Source: Apostichopus japonicus
Lineage: Eukaryota; Echinodermata; Holothuroidea; Aspidochirotida; Stichopodidae
Direction: 5' to 3'
DNA: 64,000 nucleotides
NCBI RefSeq assembly: GCF_037975245.1
Contig: NC_092573.1
Location: 5,144,001 to 5,208,000, forward strand
Under the pieces are notes generated by a model. That model ran no database searches. It was not told the origin of the DNA and worked only from the letters and a program-made list of their open reading frames with translations. Each line of letters opens with the position of its first letter. Positions within the stretch are counted from its first letter, which is position 1. The position numbers and the translations under genes are program-made. Below, in pieces: positions 45,128 through 58,400 of this stretch.

Positions 45128-47055
45128 GATGATTTCCCAGCCCAACCCAAATCAATCAAACATCACGCATGGATTCAAGGTGGTACAAACTTTTCTACTT
45201 TAAATCTTGCTGTAGGATCAAATGTTGTGGCAACTACCTCTTACCTTTATTGCTGTCTATTGCAAACCGAACACATTTTTTTTAGTATTTGTTAAGTTTA
45301 ATTGTCATCACAGCATGCTCTAAATTGCTGTTTTCAAACCTTGAGCAAATAGCAATGAGACACAAAGACCGATTGTTAAATATTTGCTGAAATACAGGTG
45401 TACTGTTCTGCATCAGGCTGTAATTTGTGCATCACTCTGACCAAGCTAGGTATTATCATGAAGTCCCTGCTAGCCCATAAGTAAGTTACATTAAGTGGTT
45501 ATAACCGTTTGCCTATATAGCAAGTTAGAAACTGTTTTGTCCAACTATAAAGAACCAGAGATATTTGAAAAATGTTTCAGTCAATCATAGATCTAGCTGC
45601 AACACTGTGTGAAGTCTGTATGACATTTTCTCATAATGTGCACAGTTTTCTATAATGTGATGGTACCAAACTTGCAAAAGTTGCAAGAAAACAGTAGCTT
45701 TTAAGTTTTAACTCAGGAGAGAATGAAAATTAATATGCTTCCTTCAGTGAAGAAAGATAAAGCAAATTAAAAATGCCATTTGTAATATTTATAGTCACAG
45801 TTGATGGGTGTGATCATTTAGGTTCTGTTCAAGCTCTAAGGAAACTCAACCAATTAGCATTAGGATTTACTTTGCAAGAGGATGTAAGCCTATGAAAATG
45901 ATAATTCCTTTCCAAAGCAGCTTGACAACTTTTGATGAAACCTATAGTGACAGACTTTGTAGCCGTAATGATTAACAATTGATCTGATTGGAAGCTCTTG
46001 ATAACATGTGATATGATAATATTCACATCAAAGGCTTTATTGAAAATTGCTCATTACTTACTCAAATAAAGCCCGATAATTGTAAGACAAAATGACGAAG
46101 AAACAAAACAGAATTTTTGGCTCTATATCTAGTTAAAAAGTAAATAAGATTTCAGGAATAAAATTTTGTGAAGTTCAGCTAGCACCTACGGTAGTCGGGA
46201 CCAGTCCTAAGGTTAAATCATGTACACACCCTGTTAGCCACAACCCATACAGTTCGCAGGTTATAACTGCATTCAAAAGTAGAAAAGTGTGACAACCTCA
46301 GAAGAGAAGAAGTGCACATACACATACATCAGTTAATAAATGTGAATTTGTATGGATAAGTTAATCAACCTTAAAAGATAAAGTACTTTTGGTATAAACC
46401 ATTAAGTTATAGCTAGCTACTTTAAGAGTAATTAAAAGTGGAACTTAAGTAATACATGCAAGATAGACCTGTAGCAACCAGGAAGTTCTTAATAGTAATT
46501 CCTCTGATCAACCATGCTTTGAAGATTGTGAAAGGATATACAATCAATTTACATACATGTGTGGAACACGCTGTGAAGGTCGAGCAGGAACTTTTGATTG
46601 GTTCACAGAGGGCACTTATGCTCCACCTACTTAACTTTGTGTAGCCAATCACCGTAAGGTATTTATCAGTGATTGGCATCTATGAAGTATGTCTGTTGCC
46701 TGTGTGTGTGTATTTTTAGGATCAATGGTTGGTTTCATGTGTGTAGACTTCCTTAGCTGTAAGGCTGTCATTAGGTGTGTAAGGGCATAAGTATAAAGCC
46801 CCTCTTCACTGATGTTACCTGTTTGAAGTAGATCTTGATCTTGTTGTGTGTTGGAGGCAATTCTCTCAAGTGCAATACTCACTGGGTGGAGTTTATCTAA
46901 CTGTTGGTTCCTCACTGTATGTGGAATGCCATCTGAAGAGAGAAACCTTAATCCGATTCTAGCTTTCTATTTATAGTCATTTGCATATAACATTTAAGCC
47001 ACTCCAAGACTTGAGTTTATTTGGTGAGCTGTGAGTTATTCCTACAATTTTAAGT
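45128..47055. other. Interval upstream of the small secreted-protein gene
   Basis: Apart from the minus-strand candidate exon at 46649-46932 and a 9-bp inverted repeat (GCCAATCAC at 46645, GTGATTGGC near 46670), nothing is recognised. The promoter of the plus-strand gene should lie here, but no convincing TATA element is placed close to its start codon. Confidence 0.4.
46649..46932 (-). CDS. Possible minus-strand terminal exon, unrecognised protein
   Basis: On the minus strand, GGTTTCTCTCTTCAG (a good pyrimidine tract and acceptor) precedes an open frame of 94 codons ending at a TGA near 46649. It starts with GIPHTVRNQQLDKLHPVSIA and continues LERIASNTQQDQDLLQTGN. The composition (Q, T, L, charged residues, few aromatic residues, no low complexity apart from a THTQ from CA repeats) looks more protein-like than its neighbours. 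No family is recognised and no partner exons were found on the minus strand. The acceptor would be phase 2 (two bases complete the first codon). It could be chance. Confidence 0.25.
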
Positions 47056-47124
47056 ATGGAAGCCATCAAGCTTATACTGTCCACCTTGATCCTAACCTGC
47101 CTTCTTATAAATGCCTCTGGAGAG
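47056..47124 (+). CDS. Small secreted protein, exon 1 (signal peptide)
   Basis: The ATG at 47056 has A at -3 and G at +4. The 23 codons give a classical signal peptide: MEAIK, then LILSTLILTCLLI, then NASGE, with a likely cleavage around ASG/E. The exon ends GAG then GTAAGT, phase 0. It lies in CpG-poor DNA 13.3 kb after the last ADAMTS-like exon. It could be an alternative first exon of another gene, but the next in-phase plus-strand exon found, at 49847, makes a complete short protein with it. Confidence 0.65.
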
Positions 47125-49846
47125 GTAAGTAAACTCTTCATGTTTAGTTTAAACTGTTTATATTCCAGGGCTGATGTCTGAAAGAGGGGTATGACACTTT
47201 TCATGGGTTAGTCTGTTTTGGAGATGAGAACCATTTTGTTGCAATGGAAGAAATTTATGATTGTGGAATGTATGGATGTAAGATCAGTAAGAGAAAGGGT
47301 AGGAGTTGAGTGGTTAGGGAGAACAATAATTATTCATACATGTGTGAATGTTTGATGTAAAATATGGTTAGTGTATATTATCCTTTTTCAATAGGTTTGA
47401 CTTGTGATACATGTTTATGTACAGTATATATGGCAGATGGAAAAGTTGTGTAGTGTCTGGGCTGCTATTATGTGTAGATCTACAGTAATGAGATAGTACT
47501 GCATACTCTGGCATATCCTACATCAAATGTTTGTTCAAAATTCTAGTGAAGAACAAAAATTTAAAATCAATGTTGATTCTATAGTACTTTCAAGCAACAG
47601 CATTGTTTTCTCATGTCAACTTTAATTTAGAGGAGTTATATTGTTCCCTTGTTTAGCATTATGTACCACATATGTTTCTAAGGAGATATTCAAGTATTAC
47701 CTCAGGATGGTCTTGCACATGACCTTTCAGTCAGTGTAAAAATGTATACTTGACATTTCACCTCTGTCATTATATCGCAATAATTGTCGTCTAATTGTGA
47801 CGTTTTCGATGGTCAAACTTAATGTGTTGCTCATGTTTGGTCTGAATCATTTTGACCAATCCAGTGAATAATTATAAGATTGATCTCTACTCCAGCTGTT
47901 AAAATGTCTTGAATCTTTTGATACTACTTTAATTACTTCTTGTGCTGTAAGCATATAGAGCGCTCCTGCTGAGCTTTGGAGTTTGTTAGCTGTGAAGCAG
48001 TTAGATCAATACAACAGTGGTGTGTGAATGGGAACTGGATTGTCTGCAGCGGTGAGCTACTTCTTAGGTTAAAAGTACAAAACTGTTTAAATATGGGAAG
48101 GTCTGGCAACTGTTAACATAGCAAAGTTCAAGTGATGTTTGCAATTGATTGCTGAACTTGAGGAAAGAGTCATAACAAAACTGCAAAATAATTGCTGCAT
48201 TTATTAATAATTATTTGATCTATGATCTATGTAGAGGAAATAGTCATAATAAAACTGCAAAATGATTGCTGCATGTATTAATAAGTATTTGATCTATGTT
48301 CTGAGTAAATGTCTGTTGAATTTCAGTCAGCAAACATATAGTTGGAGGTTGATGCCAGCTGGGATTTGAAGTACCCTGTAATATCTATATCAATTGAAAT
48401 CCCAGGATAAGGCCATAGACCTAACATAATAATCAAATGTGGTATGTTTTTCAGGAAGTTATGGCTTTGGATTACTGAAGTGTATTGTTATAACAACTTA
48501 AATATGTTTTAAACATTGATAAACTCCAACCTGGTGTGAGAAAGAACTTGAAAACCATAGTTTGCTTAATATAGCAACATCCATGTTACATATTGAACAA
48601 GTGGGACCTTCCACAAACCAATCATCCATATTATAGTCAGAGAAAGATAATAAATTCTTGTAGTATGAGGATAGCTAATGAAAGAAACAAATTAGTCACA
48701 CTAAAATATAGCCATTTAAATGAGTTTCAGACAATATTTCCTGTGGCATTTTGTATCATTCAGTGTAAAATTAATAGTCTTATTAGCTGAAACTTCAACA
48801 CATGCGGATAATACCATAGAGAGCGCATATAGCTACAGGCTATAGATGCAGAAATGACTTGCGTTATTTTTGAATGTTAATTTTTTTTCTATTTATGTAC
48901 AGTATATAGTTCAAAGATATCAGAACAGAAACAATGACTAAGGCAAAATAATTATTGAATGCTTTTAATTGGTCACTGAAATAATAAAGCAAGTATTACA
49001 TGTGTGGACCACCGGTTTGCTAGTATTGGATTCAGGGGTGATCCAGTTATGGCTAGAGTGTGTGAAATATGGCTGTGATACAATAGTAGTTACTATGGGC
49101 TTAGAAGTGGGATTGGGAGGGGATGATAGTTCCCCCTCCCCCTCCATTTGAATGCTTTGGTCATTGTAAATTTAATTCAGCAATTCTATATTGCAATATC
49201 AACTTACAAGATTTTCAAACTTCAATTTTCCAACAAATTCCGTGATGACCCCTCGATCATTAACCTTCACTTGGTGAAAATTATCTAGCATATGTGCTGT
49301 ATGAGTATAATACATGGACTTATGTTTCGCCAACTTGTTGACCTAAAACTTAAAGAGCCAGCGCTGCTTTTATTAATATCATTTGCACATATATGTTGAG
49401 CTATTGTCCATATTGAATCCTTAGCAAACTTTGGCAAACCAAGTTTCTACTATACCTCCCCATCCCCCCATAGCAACCTTCCTTAACCTCAACACAAATG
49501 TGAGCACTCCTTGATCCTCAGTCAGACATTTTCACAAATCTGGAAGATCATGTGAAATAATATATAACTATACATACAAAAAAGGATTCGCCCCTACCTG
49601 CCCCCACCCGTCTTTTTCATATTACTTTTCTTGTTTTGAGCTGTTGTCATGCAATTACTTGAATCCTGTAAGTGAAATATTGAAATGAACTTTTTGCATG
49701 GTCTCTTGTTAATTGAGTGTTTGTGTTTGCACCTGTCGGCAGGATGAGATTTTCCAAAGTAATTTCCCTATTTCTTTCTTGATGATAAAGGCAAAGAAGA
49801 AATATAAAGTTGTTGGTTATAAACCCTTCCCAGCAGGGGTGCTCAG
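47125..49846 (+). other. Intron of the small secreted-protein gene
   Basis: A 2.7-kb intron, GTAAGT to CTCAG. The acceptor has only a modest pyrimidine tract (ACCCTTCCCAGCAGGGGTGC). It contains the 74-bp tandem duplication at 48160-48298 and no other feature. Confidence 0.5.
48160..48298 (+). repeat. Diverged 74-bp tandem duplication
   Basis: GAGGAAAGAGTCATAACAAA and the following 45 bases recur at 48234 as GAGGAAATAGTCATAATAAA, through ATTTGATCTATG. The copies differ at about six positions. Confidence 0.8.
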
Positions 49847-50056
49847 TTTTTGAATGACTATTACCATCCCATCATTACAATCGGAGGTACCTTTGCGGTT
49901 GTGAAATTAACAAATAAAACTTGTTCTATACGGAATTATAACAGAAAGATAAGGTGTCAGTGTTATCATGGTGTTAACTTTTGCAAGGCTGATCTTTTCA
50001 TCCCTAATGGGACTTCAGAAAACCTTGTTGAGTCTTTAAATTTCACAGCTTTATAA
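49847..50056 (+). CDS. Small secreted cysteine-containing protein, exon 2 (TAFA/FAM19-like?)
   Basis: After GGTGCTCAG the phase-0 frame reads FLNDYYHPIITIGGTFAVVK, then LTNKTCSIRNYNRKIRCQCY, then HGVNFCKADLFIPNGTSE and a short tail to TAA. With exon 1 it gives 92 residues, about 70 after signal cleavage. Four cysteines are spaced C-x10-C-x-C-x6-C, and there are three N-glycosylation sequons (NKT, NGT, NFT). The run GT-x-x-V-V-x-L ... C ... R-C-x-C-x-x-G ... C-x-A/D resembles the core of vertebrate TAFA (FAM19A) chemokine-like peptides (GTCE-V-V ... VKCSC-PG ... CVDA), but the GTC cysteine is F here and the family's cysteine-rich C-terminal half is absent. The match is by eye and tentative. 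The exon keeps CpG sites that surrounding DNA has lost, consistent with selection. Confidence 0.55.
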   Translation, partial: FLNDYYHPIITIGGTFAVVKLTNKTCSIRNYNRKIRCQCYHGVNFCKADLFIPNGTSENLVESLNFTAL

Positions 50057-50307
50057 TTTTTTGATATGTTTTCACCTTTGTGGTTAGTTCATAAGGTCTG
50101 CTGCTGAGCTGTAACCTTGTCTTGTTTTCTTTGAATGTCCTGTTTAAGTTTGAATTAATTTAGGTTGACATGTACTTTTCAGAGCTGAATGGTTACAGAA
50201 GCAGTATTGATATTGTTTGCTAAAACCGCAGTCAGTCGTACCGCACTTGTACTTTCCTCTAATAACTCCTTAGGTTTACAATAGTATACATTTTTGTAAT
50301 CAGGTTT

Positions 50308-50313
50308 AATAAA
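50308..50313 (+). terminator. Candidate polyadenylation signal AATAAA
   Basis: AATAAA lies about 250 bases after the stop codon of the small secreted-protein gene, a plausible 3' UTR length. AATAAA is common in AT-rich DNA, so the assignment rests on position only. Confidence 0.35.
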
Positions 50314-53300
50314 ATAGGGAAACCACTGATGCTAGGATCTGATGCCAGAGGCAGCATTCATTACCCTGTCACATGAAATTACAGAGTTTTAACATCACAT
50401 CATACATTGTATAATATTGTAACTATGGGGAATGTAGTCAAAGTACAGTACTTGATTCAAATTCTCCTTCTCTCCCACTCTTACCCTCCTGCCTTCTCCT
50501 CCACCTCCTCTTGAAAGCTTAAATTATGAGTACTATCAGTCTTTTACTTAGTAAGAGAGGAAAACAGAAAGTAAAACTTTATCATGTTCACTACTATTAT
50601 CAGAAATTGATGCAGACCTTGCAAACACAAAAGAAATTACTTTCATTGGAGAAATTCAGAATTCTCCCCTAAAGAGAAAACTGCTGCATTATTTGTACTG
50701 TATGGAAATGTTATCCTACGAAATCCTTCGGAATCCACAACAATCTACAAAACATGATAGTTTACATAGAATTGATGAAACCTTTAAAATATCATCGTTT
50801 TATTAGTCCTTCAGTCATCTTCTTCAGATCTATAGGCCTAAGCTTCCTTATGAAATGTATAACACCTAATTGTAAACCAACTTCACTTTACTATGCTATA
50901 CGATCTCAAATATTGTGATACTGTATGCACTGTAAGACTGTATTATACTTCAGTAGCACTTTGGCAGGATAAAGCAGACAAGGGTAGACCATGGAGCTGT
51001 GTTAGAGTAGCAGCTCCCTGGACAGACTATGATGGTTCTCTGTAGTAGGTTGTGTATATAATTTATGCAGTCATGTCTCAAGTGTTAATCTGTGCAAATG
51101 ACAAAGGTTGGTAAGGTGTTGCAATTGGTTCGTTGGAAGTCATTTCAAGTATCTTGTCCTAATCTGTTACATTTTGATTGAACATGAAATGATGCATCAA
51201 GTTCAGATATACTGGTCATAAATTTTTTTAAAGGGACACAATGATGTAGAGCAAAATTCTGTAGTGTTAATATACATAGTGATATTGAGAAACAAGGGTC
51301 TCTCAAAGGAGTAAATATCATGGGAATTATTGATCCAAGAAGCTGCAAGAAAATGCTCAAATTAGCTTCATGGCTATTCTAGCAAATTTTTCAAATTTGG
51401 GGTCACTATAGACAGACCTGAGAAGAGAGGGTCTACAGCTGGAGGATTGGTGTTAGTTAGGGTGTCCGGGCAAAAATAGATGGGGCCAGAAATATATGCA
51501 GTCACAAAAAAGAGGCCCTGTGACATAAATGTCCCCGGGCCTAAAACCTGGCTCTTGAATTCTCTGTAGACAGTCCCTTTAAAGAACATGCATTAGAGGC
51601 ATTAAAGGGATGTATGATTATATCAGTTAATTCAAATGGCAAGTGTTAACTGTTTTGTGTTAATAATACTTAATTTGAGAATGTGACAATTAGGAAATGT
51701 GAGGGTAGGAGGGGGTGGGGGAGAGGACTGGTATTTAAGAGTTAAACTATCATGTCGACTTGATTCCAGGTTTATTTGTATAACTTTTAGAAACAGAGTT
51801 TATGACAGTGACACACTGATGTATTGCTTTAGTGACCAATGTTACCTAGTAACTTAAGACATAAATTATATGAACAACAAAGTCTTAATGGTACAGGTAC
51901 TTTAAACTATGTTTAAATAAATGTCATGAGGTCATTCATGGAAGTCTTTATCATTGGGAATTGTTAAATGTAGGTGGAAATTGATCATTACCTATAACCT
52001 GTTTAAGGAAACACAGGGAGAAGATAAAAAGTCAGACTCCCTTCTCATACAGGATTCTGCAATGGCATGTTTTGATTGAACTTCAAATGTCCGGATCCAT
52101 TTTGTATAGGTTATTGTAATTGAATGACCATTTTCTTACATTCTTAACAAGATTTAGTCAATTTAAAGCCTTTTTCAATACTTTGGAAATAATGGTGATC
52201 ATTATTGATTTGCTCACTGATATTGCAGATGATAGAGTTAAAAGGAAATGTTTGTTGTTATGTATCCATACTACCAACACATGTCTCCTTTACTTGGGCA
52301 AAGCTGAGGGGGAGGGAAGATAAGGGGGAGGGCAAGAGGCATGAGGAGGGGGTGGAGGATAAACATGCTACATACTGCAAACACAATGTGCAATTTTAAG
52401 AACTTTTCAGTACAGTCTGTTTGAATCAAAATTAAGATATGTACAATTTAAAAGTAATTTGTCTCTTTACTTTATTATTGTCTCTTTACTTTATATAATT
52501 TTGCATTAACATTTGATGTTCTTACCACATGTTTTATTTTGCTGAAAATCCTTTCCTTTACTTGGAATAACAATTTTTGTTCTGTTGTCTCATTCCTTGT
52601 TTTCATGATGACAAACAATAATTCATTCCTTTGGATTATTTAAGTCTTAACTAAATACAAGTCTTATTGCTGTGGTAAAATTCACATAAAGTACAAGCTA
52701 TCACCACCATGGCCCCCAGGCAGGTAGTTTTTTAGTGTGTAGGTTATTCTAAATATATACATTTAAGCCCTAATTCTGACAAAAAATGTAATTGAAGCTA
52801 ATACACAATCTCAGGCTGAGATTTGGGATTTATTTTTTTTCAAATTATTTTGATGTATGATCATTGTGCCTTATCCTTGTGATCTCTAAAATGTTTAAGG
52901 TAATGCATAGGATAACCTCATTACCTACTTTATCAATATATAGCAGAACTTTACCAAGGATCCTTGTTTGTCACTCAAGAGGGACAAAGTTGACAAAAGT
53001 ATGACCTGTCACTCTCTCAATCCCCAGCTCCCAACCCTCTACCCCCCACATTTTTCTTTCTTTTTCTGTATAAATAAATTTATACATATAATGGGACATG
53101 AAGGCTTCACTTTTAATATATTGACCTGATGTTCTAGTTTTAGCTATCATACCATCTTCCTTGGGGATGGTTTAGATATCCTTTGCTTTTAAAATTTATG
53201 ACAAATTAACTGTAAATTATACAGAAGGGTATTGTGCGTGTCAATCATTCCAAGGAATTATCAAGAGAAAAAAGAATATTTGGATATGTTACAAACATGA

Positions 53301-55233
53301 AATTTTGTTTCACCTTGACAATGTTGTATTTTCACAAATCATGACATATGGTTTTCATTATGAAGGTTGCAATGTGATTGTCATATTGTATCAAAGGATA
53401 CAGTTCTTGTAGATCAGGATATTAGAATGTTACAATTCAAATTAGAAAGAATACTCATAGTTCCCTCCACCCTAACACTGTACGTCCTTGTTCCATTCTT
53501 ATAAGCATTTTTTTTTGCCTGTCCCATTTGATTTGTGGTTTTGTTAATTTTCTTTATCTCCTACATAATGATATATTAAGTCATCAAATCAGCACATTAT
53601 TTTCAACATTAGAACAGTTTCCAAAGCTGACAGCAATAATTTAAGAGCTCTTGTAGAAATGTTGTCACATTTAAGATCTCCTGCAGTGTAACGTACACCC
53701 TGCTGCTATGAATGAGTCACATGACTGTCACAGGCTTATCAAAGTTGCTCTCGATAATGATACAGTAGCACAGGTGACTGAATTAATGAGGTAATGAAAC
53801 AATGTCACCTTCGGTAGACTTAAAAGTGGCTTTTCCATCAATAATTTCTCCTTCATCTGCATTATCAAAATATTTTTTGAATGAAGCAAAGTTCAAAGCA
53901 TAATCTATTGCATCGGTTTTCATTTGATACTTTTTGAAAATTTCAGGTAGACCTATAGATAATTAATTGCCAATGTTTCAGCTTTAGTATTTTTCACATG
54001 CAAGATAATATGACTGATGTATGCCATAGTATGTGCTTAATACACTAGTATAGATTTGTTTATATGTACAGTAGGCTGAGTTTAATTCCAATTCAATTAA
54101 TATTGAAAAATGGTATGGCATTTTACAAAACATGAAATAGCACAAGTAATTTAGACAAAAATAATTGTTGACATTTAACTGTGTGATGGAAAATTTGATC
54201 AGTAGAGAAACAAATAACAGCTCTAGTGACCACCCATGGCAGACAAAGAACTTGTAAAAACTACAGCAAAACAAGAAGGTGGTAGAAATAAAACTATATT
54301 GTCAAACGAAGCTGGATCTTAGATAAATTAGGGCTAATAATTGTGAATAAGTTGAACTTTGTAAGAAAATATGATTTTTCTTGGTTAGTGTTTCAAGATT
54401 GTATGTGTTCATTATACTACATTTAAATGCAGAAGGTCAAATTGCACAGCTGCTGGTATACATTGCAATAAAATATGCCATCCATTCTAATTAAAAGTTT
54501 CAGTCCAATGAGAATTTGAGAGGGCAGGGGTAAATGACCTTGTGGAATCTACTAAGATCTGTTCACACTAAAATTGATGGTGATAAATTTGTTTAGAATT
54601 CTGTAATATTTATTATATGGTAAAGATCTAGCATGGTGGTCTTACAAACCTAGAGAGTATGTCTTGGTCCATGGCTGTTGTGAATATTTCTGGTGATTTC
54701 CCTCTGTGACTGACAGATATTGCAGTTGACCTCTGTGTATCGGTTATGGGATATTTTTGGGCATTTATGTATATACTCTAGTCTGGCGGGTGATGCATGT
54801 AGCATTTCTTTAAAAAGACTTAGAACTCGATAGCTAGAATGAAGGTGTTCTTATGACATTTCAAGGAACTGGTGACTGCAGGCTGTGATGTTTCCATAAT
54901 ACAGAGTGGCTACAATATTCTTCATGTTAAAAACATAATAAATTATCTTTGATATCTGTAATCTACTTTAACTTTAAGGCAATCTCAGCAAAATATTTCC
55001 AGCTCCCTCTCCTCCTCCCCCTCCACAAGACAAATTGTCTCAGGAGAGTAGGCCTAGATTGTTACAACAATCCTCAGTTTTCAAGAAAAGGCCATCAGTT
55101 CAATTACATTAATTGTTGATTTGTTGCCAAATTGAAAGTAACAGGTAAAGGAACTGTTATATCTATTGTATCATTTTGTTGTTACTGTTCAAATGGAAGA
55201 GGTAGATCTACAGTATGAACCACCAAACTGGGC

Positions 55234-55400
55234 AAAGTCAATTCCCGAATCACAACTTTATGCATGTGTACAGTCTGCATTTGATGTGCATATATACTGT
55301 ATATACTGTAAGTTCAAGGAGAAATAACCAAAGTCAAATCCTGAATCACAACTTTATGCATGTGATACAGTCTGCATTTAATGTGCATATACTGTACATC
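55234..55400 (+). repeat. 96-bp tandem duplication
   Basis: AAAGTCAATTCCCGAATCAC at 55234 recurs as AAAGTCAAATCCTGAATCAC at 55330, each followed by AACTTTATGCATGTG, an ACAGTCTGCATTT segment and GTGCATAT. A short open frame (55215-55457) spans both copies and simply repeats the same peptide. Confidence 0.82.
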
Positions 55401-58400
55401 CCAGGAGAATTAACTGGATTATTTATTGTAAGTTTAAGCTCAGTCAATTGGAGTTAAGTATATTTCCATACAGTTAGCTAGAAGTGCATTAAGCTACAGG
55501 GTTTGCAGTATATATGTCACTATATGCGGCATTTAAGAATGGGTCTGCTTTCTCCATCATGTACATGTGGAAATTGCAATTTTGATACCTAACAATCAAT
55601 TACTCTGCATGGGAATTGATGCCCAAGCTGAATATTAAAGCTAATCAAAACAACTATTTTTCACTTTTTGGCTTCTGCGGACGTTAACAGAAGTAATATG
55701 CATTGTTTGTACATAGCAGTATTAGTAGGTGGAGCTTAAGGCAAACTGAGGAAGAAACAGATTTTTTTTGACAACTAAAAAAAAATAGCAACCATTTATG
55801 AAAATTGATAAATACATTCCTATCTCAGGAGCATACTCTTCATCAATAAAGTTTCAGTTAAGTTGAGCTAAACCCTTTTGTGTATCTAGGTAAACAATTT
55901 TATAAATTATATGCATATCAAAGTTTTTCCCTGTTAACTGTTTGTGCATTTGTTTCATTGGATAAATGTTGTAAATACATGTTGTAAAACTGTATTAAAT
56001 AAGAGTCATATAAATTTCTGTATATTTTTGCTTGTAAAATTCCCAATCTTAGTCATTAGAAATGGTCTTTTTGTAAAAGTATCTTTTGTAAACTCTTGTT
56101 GTCATATTCATGTTGAGACAACCTGATAACATTTAATTCTGTTCTTCTTTATTAATGTCCAGGCATAATTCAGTAAACTTGCAGTGGAGCCATTACATTA
56201 CACCATAATATTAGCATATAACTTACATTGACAAAGTATTTTCATACCAAACAAAAGCTACATTGTATTTAACTCACAGAGTTGTTGCAATTACTGTATG
56301 TTCAAACCAAGTTAGTAAAAAGCATCCATGGCTCTAAACTATTAAAGTCTGCCACATATAATATAATATTTATTTTGTGGTGCTTCCACAGTTATGATGC
56401 TGACATTTTACCTGATAGCACATACAGTACAGTAGCTTTTTCAGAAAACTATGAAGAAATTGAGTATTAGTTAGATACATAGACCAGAAATTTACATCAG
56501 AACATACAATTATAACGCGGGTAGCTGAAAATTAAAGCAGAAATATATTCAAACTCTCAGAACCTTCCTTCCAGATTCTTCCTGAGTAGACAGAAAAGTC
56601 AAGAGAGAATTGTTGAAGGTAAACAGGATCACTGTAAATAAAGGAAGTCTGAGCCGAGACATTGGTATTATTCACAGGTTAATCGCAATATGATTGCGAA
56701 AACTGGATACTATTAATGTATAAAAAACCTGTTGTTGAAATTACTGTCTCGGCGAAATTATCAGTCAGTTTTAAGAATTTATGTGGAAGTCTTTTGACAT
56801 TTTCCTTTGACCTGTATGCAAGGTTCAGTCGAACGCATCAAAATAAATGTAGGATAAATGGTATTGCTTTAATTCATACTATTTATATTTCTTAACACAT
56901 TGCCAAACAATCCTTATGAATTGCTTCATTCCTCTGCTAAGTCCCTTCATCAGTACTCCTTTTTTTCTCTCTTTTATATTTTACTTTCCTCTGTCAGAAC
57001 ATATTTAGGGAATTCTTGAGATAATACATAAGAAAGAAAAAACACATAAGGGCTATGATTTGATTTGCTCTCTCACTTCTCCAGTGTGCACCTGTTTGGC
57101 AGATCTTGTATTAGAAACTCATTTTATGCACCCATTATGGAATTATAGACAAATGTGAGGTTAAACATTAGTGTGAAATAGGTCATAATATCTCTTTCTT
57201 GTAAGTGAGAGTTGAGTGACATCATGTGATAACTCCAGCAGTTCTTTCCAGATAATGTGCTTTCAAATTAGATTTAGTTTGAGTTATTTGGGATCATAGT
57301 GCATGACTTTGCAAAATGTGATAATGAAATAAACATAGGAATTAAAATGGGAGAAGAATAAAAGGGACACTGGTTCACATTCCATATAGCCCATCGTGGG
57401 TGGTGAATATACATTGTAATGGATTACCCAGGTCAATCACATCTCTCGGCTTTTTTACATCAGCTGTTCATAGGATCATTCAACAACCTGACTGCAAATT
57501 GACTGACATATCAACCTCTTTAATTAAGTCGAAACCCTGTAGGAGTTTCTCTTTTTATTGGATAATTAGAGGAAATTAATAGGAGTTGAACAATTAAAAG
57601 GGTTGAATCAAATTGATCCAATTGAAGTATTGTCTGCCTGATTTAGATTGATGCTGTCCCCATTCATAGAGAAAGGTATGACTATGATTGTGAAATCAAT
57701 GAAAGGTTGCAAATAGATTACAGTTTATATGGAGAATTAACAATATACAACAGAAAGGGGAGGGGGGAGGGCTGTGTAATGGAATGCTGCACAGTGAAGT
57801 ACACCTTCATGTATTATAATTTAGTGTTTGTATTTTCATATCAACTTTAGATTTGTAAACATAAATTAATAAGGATAGAGATCTGTAAGTCAGAGATTAC
57901 TAGTCACATCTATGTGTGATTAATGTGTGGACTCTCTATATTTGAATGTCTCTTTTGTACAGCATGTTGATACATCAGCCTGAAAATATATTCCCTGAAC
58001 TTTGCAGTTGAGATATAAAGCTGCTTAATTGCATCAAATTACTGAAATTATCAGTGTCTTTGACATATCAGATCATCTTGTGATCCTATATATCTTACCA
58101 TATGTAATAAATGATTTTTTACTTAAATCAACAACAGAGATCTAACAGACAAAATATAAACAAGTTGAAAAGAGCAAAGAAGGGTTTGGGCTATGATAGC
58201 TCTGAACCACACCATGGCCTGCTCAGGATTGTAACCTAGCTGTTGCTCCTCCGATATATCCAGCCTTTAGTTGGTGGCTGTATAATTGTTTGGCCAGAGG
58301 TGTCAGTCAGGAACAACATTATACCCTTGGATATTTTAGCAGATGTACTGTGCAAACAAAGTTGAAATCTGAAGAGTGATCCAATTAATGTCTGCATGTC

